8,378 nt of DNA from DATLFS01 sp035540935 (lineage in GTDB: Bacteria > Actinomycetota > CADDZG01 > WHSQ01), in the NCBI GenBank assembly GCA_035540935.1, contig DATLFS010000079.1:1-8378 (forward strand). The letters are read 5' to 3'. Positions 1-5,782 of this stretch are shown piece by piece (the stretch's first letter is position 1; every line of letters starts with the position of its first letter). Below the pieces are notes generated by a model. It made no database searches, was not told the DNA's origin, and was given only the letters and a program-made list of their open reading frames with translations. Made by a program: the position numbers and the translations under genes.

Positions 1-766
1 GCTCCACGCTCCCGCTTCCGCCGCCGTTCACGAACTCGAGCGGCGCGACCTCGCGCACGGCGGCCACGATCGCGGCGCGCCGTGTCTTCAGCTCACGCAT
101 CGAACACGACTGCAGCGCGCGGATCGCCGCCCCTTCGAGGCGCGACTTGGGCCGGTCCCCCACGCCCGCGACCTGCGCCTCGTAAGCCATGAGCCCGACG
201 AGCTCGATGCCGGCGCGCCGAACGATGTCGAGCGCGAGATCGGCCGCTTCCTCGGGTGTGTGCACCGGCGAGCGCTTGGCGCCGATCCGGATGCGCCCGC
301 CGGCGAGACGAAGCCCCGCGTCCACGTCGATCGCCACGCGGATCGGGCGCGCCGGATCGGTTGCCGCGTCCGCGATCAAGTCCAGGTGCGCGGACGAATC
401 GACCATGAGCGTGATGCGATCGGCATGCCGCTCGGCGAGCGTCGCGAGCGCGCTCCTGTCCACAGTCGGATAGGCGACGACGAGGTCGTCGAAGCCGTTG
501 TCGGCGAGCCACAGCGCCTCCGGGAGCGTGAACGCGAGCGTCCCCTTGAAGCCTGGGTTCTCGAGGGCGCGGCTCTGCAGCGTCCGGCAGCGCACGGACT
601 TCGACGCGAGCCGGATCGGCTTCCCGCCGGCGCGCCGGACGAGATCTGTCTCGTTGGTGCGGAACGACTCCAGATCGACGAGCGCGAAGGGCGGTTCGAG
701 GTGCGAGGTGGCACGGTCGAACCGGGCGCGGCGCGCCGCGGCACTCTCGTCGTTGGGATGCGTCAC
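1..766 (-). CDS. amino acid deaminase/aldolase, alanine racemase N-terminal fold (partial)
   Basis: This is the N-terminal 255 codons of a PLP-dependent enzyme of the D-threonine aldolase/alanine racemase fold; the C-terminal part lies beyond the left edge (such enzymes are usually about 400 residues). The protein reads PPFALVDLESF near residue 25, then IRLASKSVRCRTL, where Lys56 is the expected Schiff-base lysine. It continues with LAFTLPEALWLADNGFDDLVVAYPT, VAIDVDAGLRLAGGRIRIG and LVGLMAYEAQVAG, and ends at the window edge in a glycine-rich FVNGGGSGS motif expected to bind the cofactor phosphate. By family the enzyme would cleave or deaminate a hydroxy amino acid in the cytoplasm; the substrate cannot be read from sequence. 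I chose GTG at 766 because a TACGCT -10 motif sits exactly 7 nt upstream (leaderless transcript); no Shine-Dalgarno is visible. GTG at 811 is an in-frame alternative, but it would leave almost no gap to the divergent peptidase gene. Family confidence is high; substrate is open. Confidence 0.9.
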   Translation of the reverse strand, partial: MTHPNDESAAARRARFDRATSHLEPPFALVDLESFRTNETDLVRRAGGKPIRLASKSVRCRTLQSRALENPGFKGTLAFTLPEALWLADNGFDDLVVAYPTVDRSALATLAERHADRITLMVDSSAHLDLIADAATDPARPIRVAIDVDAGLRLAGGRIRIGAKRSPVHTPEEAADLALDIVRRAGIELVGLMAYEAQVAGVGDRPKSRLEGAAIRALQSCSMRELKTRRAAIVAAVREVAPLEFVNGGGSGSVE

Positions 767-773
767 GAACGGC

Positions 774-779
774 AGCGTA
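774..779 (-). promoter_or_regulatory. putative -10 element of the deaminase/aldolase gene
   Basis: On the minus strand this reads TACGCT, matching the actinobacterial TANNNT -10 pattern, followed by 7 nt and then GTG at 766. That places transcription start at or beside the start codon, as expected for a leaderless mRNA. No convincing -35 is visible. Prediction from sequence only. Confidence 0.45.
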
Positions 780-799
780 GCGGCCGGAGCGCCGGGAGA

Positions 800-805
800 T
801 AGGGT
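800..805 (+). promoter_or_regulatory. putative -10 element of the M28 peptidase gene
   Basis: TAGGGT matches TANNNT and is followed by 7 nt and then GTG at 813, the same geometry as the divergent -10 on the other strand. The -35 position for this promoter would fall on the opposing -10 (774-779), so the two promoters may interfere. The AGGG at 801-804 could also act as a weak Shine-Dalgarno 8 nt before the GTG if transcription starts further upstream. Confidence 0.45.
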
Positions 806-812
806 CGCCACC

Positions 813-2012
813 GTGGCCGTGCCCGAGGTGCGAGAAGAGGTGCTGCGCGAGGTCGTCGAGCGTCTCGCGCCCATCGATCGCGCGCCGTGCTCCCCCGGCG
901 AGCGGGAGGCGGCCGAGTGGATCGCAGCGCGCCTGGAGAAGACCGGAGCCGAGGTCGCGCTCGAGGGCGAGCCGGGGTGGGGGACGTTCCCGCCGACGAT
1001 CGTCGGCCTCGGCGTCGCCGCGACCGCGGCCGCACTCCTCACCTCTCGCGGCCGTCGCGCCTCCGGCGGGGCTTTGGCGGCACTCACGCTCGCAGGGCTC
1101 GTCGACGAGATCCAGAACGGCCCGCGCATCCTGCGCCGTCTCGTGCGGCGCCGCCGGACGACCACCAACGTCGTTGCGTCGCTCGGAGATCGCGGCGCGC
1201 CGCGCACGCTCGTCGTCCTCGCTCATCACGACGCCGCGCAGGCGGGCGTCATCTTCGACCAGCGGCTGTGGCAGGCGCTGTACGAGAGGTTCCCCGAGCG
1301 GGTCGGGCGCGCCAAGAGGCAGGTGCCGCTGTGGTGGCCGGGCCTCGCCCCTCCGCTCTTGACCCTGGCTGCGGCACTCACGGCGCGCCGTGGCCTCGCC
1401 CGCGCCGCCCTCGTCCCCGCGGTCCTCGGCACGGCCGCGGTGGCCGACATCATGCGCCACGCGACCGTTCCCGGCGCCAACGACAACCTTTCCGGCGTCG
1501 CCGCGCTCGTCGCGCTGGCCGAGATGCTGGCGGAGCGCCCCATCGACGGACTGCGGGTGCTGCTCGTCTCGTGCGGCTCCGAGGAGGCGCTGCAGGACGG
1601 TGTCAGGGGGTTCGTGAGGAGCCACGCGCACGAGCTCGAGGTGGGGAGGACGTGGTTCGTCGTCGTCGACACGATCGGCTCGCCGCACCTCGTGATGGTG
1701 GAGGGGGAGGGGCCGGTGTGGCACGAGGAATATCCAGGGCCGGAGTTTCGCGATCTGGTCGAGCGGCGCGCCGTCGCGCTGGGCATCCCGCTCGAGCGCG
1801 GCATCCGGACCCGCGCCTCGACCGACGGCATCATCCCGAGCCGCGCCGGCCATCCGGTGGCGACGCTGGTGTCGTTGATGCCGTGGCGTCAGCCGGGCAA
1901 CTACCACCAGATGAGCGACGTGCCCGAGAACGTGGAGTACGGAAGTGTGGCGAATGCGGCGCGCCTTACTTGTGCCGTCGCCGAGTCGCTCGCAGAAGGA
2001 GCCGCCGAGTAA
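813..2012 (+). CDS. M28 family zinc metallopeptidase with hydrophobic insertions
   Basis: A 399-residue protein of the M28 (aminopeptidase-type) family. The co-catalytic zinc set is complete: AHHDA gives His138 and Asp140; GANDNLSGVAAL gives the bridging Asp224; GSEEALQDG gives the general base Glu257 and ligand Glu258; VVVDTIGS gives Asp286; GNYHQMSD gives His365. Hydrophobic stretches at about residues 61-77, 85-97, 176-190 and 195-213 could be membrane helices. His138 and Asp224 are 86 residues apart, against about 12-20 in compact secreted M28 enzymes, so the second hydrophobic pair is an insertion in the catalytic domain. No signal peptide is apparent. Likely a membrane-associated peptidase hydrolysing peptide or aminoacyl amide bonds; substrate unknown. 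GTG at 813 is preferred because TAGGGT lies 7 nt upstream. Reading further upstream would overlap the divergent enzyme gene. It contains many GGCGCGCC palindromes and converges on the gene ending at 2044, 31 bp away, with no clear terminator between. Confidence 0.92.
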   Translation: MAVPEVREEVLREVVERLAPIDRAPCSPGEREAAEWIAARLEKTGAEVALEGEPGWGTFPPTIVGLGVAATAAALLTSRGRRASGGALAALTLAGLVDEIQNGPRILRRLVRRRRTTTNVVASLGDRGAPRTLVVLAHHDAAQAGVIFDQRLWQALYERFPERVGRAKRQVPLWWPGLAPPLLTLAAALTARRGLARAALVPAVLGTAAVADIMRHATVPGANDNLSGVAALVALAEMLAERPIDGLRVLLVSCGSEEALQDGVRGFVRSHAHELEVGRTWFVVVDTIGSPHLVMVEGEGPVWHEEYPGPEFRDLVERRAVALGIPLERGIRTRASTDGIIPSRAGHPVATLVSLMPWRQPGNYHQMSDVPENVEYGSVANAARLTCAVAESLAEGAAE

Positions 2013-2043
2013 ACCGTGATCATGTACGCGGAGGTTCTCGGAA

Positions 2044-3294
2044 CTACGGAAGGCGCAATCGCACCAGTTCTTCCTCGAGCGTTCTTTTCCCGTTCGTCAG
2101 GTGCAAGGTGTACGCGGGCGAGCGGGCGTCGAAAACGCGGGGGTCCTCCGAGGCGAGATCCCCGCAGCCGAACAATTCCGAAGCTTTGAGGCTCTCGCCG
2201 TGGATCGTCGCTACGACTGCACCTGAGTTCGACTTCACGAGCTCAACTCTCGTGACCCACGAAGGCACATTGAACACGCAGATCGAGGGCGAGTCCTTCT
2301 GGACGATCAGGCGAGGGCCCTTCCAACCCCGAGAACCGAGCACGACCGTGTCGTCGGGGAAGCCGTCCGAAATCGATGAGCGGGGTTCTGCGCCTCCGAA
2401 CTCATCGGTGACTTGATCCGGGTCCGGAAGCTCGATCTCTACGGGCGCCCCGAAGTCGAAGAAGCTCACGGTCGTGGCGACGCGCCCACTCATGGGGCTC
2501 CCGTGTTTCTCACCGTCGACGCGCATCCCAAAGAACATCTTTCGGATACGTCCCCGCTCATCGATCCATACATCGAGAGGGTCGTAATCGACCTCGAGAT
2601 CGAAACCCATCTCCTTGAGCGGGTTCGCGAAGTCAGCGAGGCTCGCTTCGTTCAGCTCCGCTCGATAATGAGTCGCGGGGTCGCCGTCGATGTCCTCTTC
2701 GCCAAGCACCTCGACGTTGTGGGAGATGTCATCCAGGTGCCGCAGGTAGTCGGCCGGCGAGACTCGAGGATCGGCAGTCAGTCCCGCCACCGGGGCGGCC
2801 GAAGGACCGGAATACTTCACCCACGTCCCGGTCTCTCCACGATTCTTCATATAGCTGGTCGACCCGTCCTGAATGACCTCCATCACCGTTCCCGGAATGC
2901 CGTTCGCAGCCACACGGAGGCGCGTGTGCGAACGATTCTCCTCAAACGAGATCTCCCCGCCGCCGGTCACGGTCGACGTTATCGATATGCCCGACGTTTC
3001 GAAATCGAGCGAGAGCTTTACCTTGGCTCTAGCCGTTCCTTCAGCCTGAGTCGTAGCGCCGGCGGCGTTCAAAACGTTCGGCCCCACGTACATTGCCGGG
3101 GGCTCGCGGAGGACCGTCACGCCCGCATACCCGGCAGCCGCCAATGCGACGACTGTGGTCGCGGAGAACGCCGCAACCCAGGACCTACGACGTCGTGCTC
3201 GGACGGGAACGTCCTCGCGCGGGGCGAGGGAACTCGGAACCTCCTCAGCTACCTCGCGGCCCAGTTGTCGCAGTCTCGCCTCAACGTCACTCAT
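2044..3294 (-). CDS. single-pass membrane protein with LppX/LprG-like outer domain, candidate sigma-factor regulator
   Basis: A 416-residue protein. Residues 1-38 are cytoplasmic, with a short amphipathic stretch (MSDVEARLRQLGREVAEEV) and an RARRRR stop-transfer patch. One membrane helix follows at about 39-62, and the rest is predicted outside the cell. Residues about 80-300 resemble the actinobacterial LppX/LprA/LprG (LolA-like) fold: alternating strands, a DGSTSYMKN...WVKY segment, a DIDGDPATHYRAEL segment, a DVWIDERGRIRKM segment and an FGAPVEIELPDPDQV end. The last ~100 residues, with two cysteines, are an extension I do not recognise. There is no lipobox cysteine; anchoring is by the N-terminal helix. 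The ATG at 3294 overlaps the sigma gene end by 8 bp (ATGAGTGA) and has an AAAGGAA ribosome site about 6 nt upstream, so the two are translationally coupled. A reading from 3324 would start inside the sigma gene and is less likely. Co-expression suggests an anti-sigma or sensor role, but no zinc HxxxCxxC anti-sigma motif is present. GC3 is lower than in the flanking genes. Confidence 0.82.
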   Translation of the reverse strand: MSDVEARLRQLGREVAEEVPSSLAPREDVPVRARRRRSWVAAFSATTVVALAAAGYAGVTVLREPPAMYVGPNVLNAAGATTQAEGTARAKVKLSLDFETSGISITSTVTGGGEISFEENRSHTRLRVAANGIPGTVMEVIQDGSTSYMKNRGETGTWVKYSGPSAAPVAGLTADPRVSPADYLRHLDDISHNVEVLGEEDIDGDPATHYRAELNEASLADFANPLKEMGFDLEVDYDPLDVWIDERGRIRKMFFGMRVDGEKHGSPMSGRVATTVSFFDFGAPVEIELPDPDQVTDEFGGAEPRSSISDGFPDDTVVLGSRGWKGPRLIVQKDSPSICVFNVPSWVTRVELVKSNSGAVVATIHGESLKASELFGCGDLASEDPRVFDARSPAYTLHLTNGKRTLEEELVRLRLP

Positions 3295-3817
3295 CTTGGA
3301 TTCCTTTCGACCTGAGTGCGGCAAGACCGCGACCCACTAAGGAGCGCACCGCCTTAGGAGAGGTGTTGAGAGCGTCGGCGACCTCTTTCTCCGACAGGTC
3401 CTCGCAATACCGAAGCACCAGCGCAGCCCGCTGACGGTAGGGAAGCTCCTTCAACTGCCGGTGGATCTCGTCCCGTTGCGCGACATCGGGCATCCCCTCG
3501 ACGTCGCTCGTCGGCTGCGAGGCGAGAACCCGGCGGCGTCGACCCTCATCTCGGTGATGGTTCTTCGCCAAGTTGACGATGGTGCGGTTCAAATAGGCGC
3601 GCAATGCCTGCGGATCCTGAATGGACCGAAACCGGGACAGCAGGCGGACGAACGCCTCATGTACTAAGTCCTCGGCCCGCGCCGAGTTCCCGACCAACAG
3701 AAAGGCAAGGCGAAACGCAGCAGAGCTGTGGCCCCTGTACAGGTCCTCGATCGAACCGCCGTCCATGTCTGCGAGCCGCCGCGATGCCCCTACAGCCCCC
3801 ACCTCCGTCCCGCTCAT
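3287..3817 (-). CDS. ECF-type sigma-70 family RNA polymerase sigma factor
   Basis: A 176-residue sigma factor with regions 2 and 4 only, as in the extracytoplasmic-function class. Region 2 spans about residues 22-95: IEDLYRGHSSAAFRLAFLLVG, then the conserved AEDLVHEAFVRLL helix and AYLNRTIVNLAKNHHRDEGRRRR. Region 4 spans about 114-172, with LKELPYRQRAALVLRYCEDLSEKEVADALNTS and the helix-turn-helix continuing to VRSLVGRGLAALR. It would direct core polymerase to a small regulon, probably including its own operon with the overlapping LppX-like membrane protein downstream. No obvious Shine-Dalgarno precedes ATG 3817. A TAGAGT hexamer directly abuts that ATG; if it is the -10, translation would instead begin at ATG 3766 (MDGGSIEDLYRG), which still leaves region 2 complete. 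Codon use is less GC3-biased than in the flanking backbone genes. Family assignment is secure; start and regulon are not. Confidence 0.9.
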   Translation of the reverse strand: MSGTEVGAVGASRRLADMDGGSIEDLYRGHSSAAFRLAFLLVGNSARAEDLVHEAFVRLLSRFRSIQDPQALRAYLNRTIVNLAKNHHRDEGRRRRVLASQPTSDVEGMPDVAQRDEIHRQLKELPYRQRAALVLRYCEDLSEKEVADALNTSPKAVRSLVGRGLAALRSKGIQDE

Positions 3818-3983
3818 ACTCTAATGACGCCCGTGGGAGCGGAAAGGTCTCGCGTGGACGCGCATCGGCCACAAAGGGCGCGGGAGAACCGCTGCCAGGT
3901 AATTCCAAAGCTCTTCGCGAAGTTGCGGGACGGCGCTCGTCCTGCTATCTCAAGAAGGAGGAGCGACCGCATCGGGGGTTGCG

Positions 3984-4604
3984 ATGCAGAAACTCTCAGA
4001 ACCTGAGCACGGCCTAGAGCCAGACCCTCCTCCGACACCCGCGGCGCGCCGTGGCCTCCGTCCGCCAGCAGCCCTCGCTGTTATCGCTCTGATCGGCTTC
4101 GGCGTGGCGTACGCAGCTGTAACGCTCCCCCGTGACGCAGAGGACCCGGCACGCGTGGCGAACCCGCCCGCGCCCGCATCGAGTGAGCACCTCGAAACGG
4201 AATACCGCGCCCTTATCAACCGGACGCTTGAGATTTTCCGAACCCGCGACACTAGCTTGATCGGTAGCGCATACACGAGTCACAGCCCGCTCAACGACCA
4301 GCTCCGTCAAGCAGTAGCGGGCCTACACAAACGCGATGTCGTCGATGACAGCGTGATCAACATCGTGAACCTCGAAGTGGTCCGACTGTCTTCCAATCGC
4401 GCAGAGCTGCGTGAGGTAGCGGTCGTTTACCCGTGCTTCGTGCATCCGACGACAGGTGAAGACCTCACTACTGGACCTCGCGCGATCCAACAGACAAACA
4501 ACGTGGTGCTCCTGAAGGAAGAAGGGGCGTGGCAGATACACGAGCACCGCACTCTGCGAGAACGAGTCCTGAAAAATGAGGAACCAAAATGCGCCACCTC
4601 TTGA
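3984..4604 (+). CDS. membrane-anchored NTF2-like (SnoaL-type) protein
   Basis: A 206-residue protein. It has a proline-rich cytoplasmic N-terminus (1-26) with an ARRGLR patch, one membrane helix at about 27-48 (PPAALAVIALIGFGVAYAAVTL), a proline/alanine linker, and an outer domain at about 68-198. That domain starts with a long helix (YRALINRTLEIFRTRD) and ends in strands such as AELREVAVVYPC, NNVVLLKEEGAWQIHEHRTL, the usual outline of a cone-shaped NTF2-like fold. Such domains are often ligand-binding or structural; no catalytic set is evident. Two cysteines (151 and 203) face the outside. Only a G-run (3974-3978) lies at ribosome-site distance from the ATG; a much better AAGGAGGAG sits 20 nt upstream (3955-3963). 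The gene diverges from the sigma factor across 166 bp, and its last 16 bp overlap the PKD-like gene, so the two are probably co-translated. The fold assignment is by eye and moderate. Confidence 0.78.
   Translation: MQKLSEPEHGLEPDPPPTPAARRGLRPPAALAVIALIGFGVAYAAVTLPRDAEDPARVANPPAPASSEHLETEYRALINRTLEIFRTRDTSLIGSAYTSHSPLNDQLRQAVAGLHKRDVVDDSVINIVNLEVVRLSSNRAELREVAVVYPCFVHPTTGEDLTTGPRAIQQTNNVVLLKEEGAWQIHEHRTLRERVLKNEEPKCATS
4578..4583 (+). promoter_or_regulatory. ribosome binding site of the PKD-like protein gene
   Basis: GAGGAA lies 5 nt before ATG 4589 and inside the end of the preceding coding region. It fixes the start of the PKD-like gene and supports translational coupling of the overlapping pair. 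Confidence 0.6.
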
Positions 4605-5458
4605 CGGTCACTGTGGCTGCGATTGTGCTTTTCGCTGGAAATCCGGTGACCGCGCAGACATCCGATAGCGGGTCTATCGGCGTCCTTGGCTGGACCACAG
4701 GGTCAGGCGTAGGTGCCCAGGTCAGCGTCCGAGAGTCAAAACCGGGAGTGGCGAGTTCGCCACCTGGAGGGTCGAGCTCGAATGCGCCGAGTTCCTTTGC
4801 TCCAGCCGCGTACGTCCCGCCGCCTATGAACACCTGCACCGTCAGGCCTGTTTATGTCGCCGCGGATTACGACTCGCCGGTCGAACGTTCCATGGCCTTC
4901 GGCCCCAACTCCGGCAACTGCATCTACTTCCTCACCCTCACCTCCGAGGAACCCACCGAAGGCCGTCGCCAGCGGCGCCGCCGCGGCCCGAACATCCCCG
5001 CCCTCATCGCGCTGGCCTACGACCGCGCCCGCGCGCAAGCCGCCGGCCCGGAGATCGCCACCGCTCCTGAAGCCGTCGGCCTGACCGGGCTCGAGACCTA
5101 CATCTGGGCGGAGGAGCCGCTCGCGCCGATCACCGCCACCGCGTCCGCGGGAGGCGTCACCGTCACTGCGGAGGCGCGGGTCATCGAATACCGGTGGAAC
5201 TTCGGCGACGGCCAGACGAAGGTCACGACCCATCCCGGCCGCCCGCTCCGGATCAGGGGCTCGAGGGTCATCCCCGGCAACATCGAGCACATCTACGAGA
5301 CCCGGGGCACCTACGACCTCTCCGCGGGGGCGATCTGGTCGGCCCGCTACAGCATCAACGGCGGGCCCTGGCAGCCCCTCGGCTATTTCTCCACCTCATC
5401 TGAGCGGGACTACCCGGTCCGGCAGGTGGTCGCGATCCTCGTTCGCTCAACCCGGTAG
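4589..5458 (+). CDS. secreted protein with PKD-like domain
   Basis: A 289-residue exported protein. A signal peptide occupies residues 1-22 (hydrophobic TVTVAAIVLFAG, cleavage likely after VTA). It is followed by a Ser/Gly/Pro-rich low-complexity stretch to about residue 80, a cysteine pair region (NTCTVRP...SGNCIYF), a very basic RRQRRRRGP patch near 128-136, and a C-terminal beta-sandwich with the PKD hallmark WNFGDG at 203-208 and HIYETRGTYDLSA later. The pattern (LETYIWAEEP..., ITATASAGGVTVTAEA, WNFGDG, IEHIYETRGTYDL) resembles a widespread uncharacterised actinobacterial exported family (from memory, not searched). It overlaps the NTF2-like gene by 16 bp, which suggests joint function at the cell surface. 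Codon use changes inside the gene: by hand count about one third of the first ~90 codons end in A/T, against under a tenth of the remaining ~200. That suggests a mosaic origin or relaxed N-terminal evolution. Function unknown. Confidence 0.82.
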   Translation: MRHLLTVTVAAIVLFAGNPVTAQTSDSGSIGVLGWTTGSGVGAQVSVRESKPGVASSPPGGSSSNAPSSFAPAAYVPPPMNTCTVRPVYVAADYDSPVERSMAFGPNSGNCIYFLTLTSEEPTEGRRQRRRRGPNIPALIALAYDRARAQAAGPEIATAPEAVGLTGLETYIWAEEPLAPITATASAGGVTVTAEARVIEYRWNFGDGQTKVTTHPGRPLRIRGSRVIPGNIEHIYETRGTYDLSAGAIWSARYSINGGPWQPLGYFSTSSERDYPVRQVVAILVRSTR

Positions 5459-5498
5459 CCGCGGCAGCCGAATCATGCTGCAATCGCCTCAGTTCGAA

Positions 5499-5536
5499 GG
5501 TCTTCCCTCGGGACGGCCGCCACGACCGGGAGGACC
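5499..5536 (+). promoter_or_regulatory. possible hairpin covering the ribosome site of the small ORF
   Basis: GGTCTTCCC (5499-5507) can pair with GGGAGGACC (5528-5536) over 9 bp with one U-G pair and a 20-nt loop. The right arm contains the GGGAGGA ribosome site (5528-5534) for ATG 5540. It could limit translation, but a stem of this length can arise by chance in GC-rich DNA. Confidence 0.25.
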
Positions 5537-5539
5537 GAG

Positions 5540-5782
5540 ATGGAGCTCCAGGAACTGACCGACATGGGCATCCGCCTTCTGCTGGCCGCCGTGGGGATCG
5601 CGGGCGGCGTCCGAGTCGTCGACGACGTCCGCACCGCGGTGGCGCACATCCGCCGCTCCCAGCGCTCCGAATGGACCTCGCCGCCTCCGCCGAGCAGGAA
5701 CATGCTGCCGGCGCGCCGAATACCCCCTGGACCCGTCCTTTTTTCCTACCTTGGGGGGATCCTTGTCCACGCTGATCGCTGA
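5540..5782 (+). CDS. small hypothetical protein upstream of the protease
   Basis: An 80-codon frame starting at ATG 5540 with a near-ideal GGGAGGA ribosome site 5 nt upstream. The first ~54 codons have the strong third-position G/C bias of the backbone genes, which supports real coding. The protein begins MELQELTDMG, has a hydrophobic stretch at about residues 11-27 (possibly one short membrane helix or an amphipathic helix), then an Arg-rich middle and a PPPP segment. The last ~25 codons run through T-rich DNA that looks like the protease promoter or leader, so that end may be poorly conserved. It ends 20 nt inside the protease gene, allowing coupled translation. No family recognised; it could also be a leader peptide for the protease. 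Confidence 0.5.
   Translation: MELQELTDMGIRLLLAAVGIAGGVRVVDDVRTAVAHIRRSQRSEWTSPPPPSRNMLPARRIPPGPVLFSYLGGILVHADR
5747..5752 (+). promoter_or_regulatory. putative -10 element before the trypsin gene
   Basis: TACCTT matches TANNNT and lies 10 nt before TTG 5763, following a T-rich tract (5739-5744). No good -35 is visible. If used, the transcript would start close to the TTG and exclude the upstream small ORF. The G-run 5753-5758 is the alternative ribosome site. Confidence 0.25.

Noticed and set aside
498..812. Upstream extension of the M28 peptidase
   Set aside because: It lies antisense to the conserved part of the aldolase (including Lys56), has no family resemblance, and a better GTG start with promoter geometry exists at 813.
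93..1907. 604-codon open frame on the minus strand across the peptidase and aldolase genes
   Set aside because: The protein is Arg/Ala-rich with no domain sense and lies antisense to a peptidase with a full set of catalytic residues. Long antisense frames are common in very GC3-rich genes.
2005..2041. CCGAG/CTCGG pairing between the convergent genes as a bidirectional terminator
   Set aside because: Only a 5-bp stem with a 27-nt loop and no T-tract; too weak to call.
887..2416. 509-codon plus-strand frame overlapping the peptidase in another frame
   Set aside because: It is Arg-rich with no motif and runs past the peptidase stop into antisense of the LppX-like gene; it is a frame shadow.
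2413..3315. 300-codon plus-strand frame
   Set aside because: It is antisense to the LppX-like gene, which has a coherent membrane topology and coupling to the sigma gene.
3890..3910. Imperfect dyad GAGAACC...GGTAATTCC in the sigma/NTF2-like divergent region as an operator or ECF promoter
   Set aside because: The symmetry is poor and no matching -35/-10 pair could be placed with a sensible spacing to either gene.
4736..5290. 184-codon minus-strand frame over the PKD-like gene
   Set aside because: It is an Arg/Gly-rich antisense shadow with no ribosome site or domain; the plus-strand protein has a signal peptide and the WNFGDG motif.
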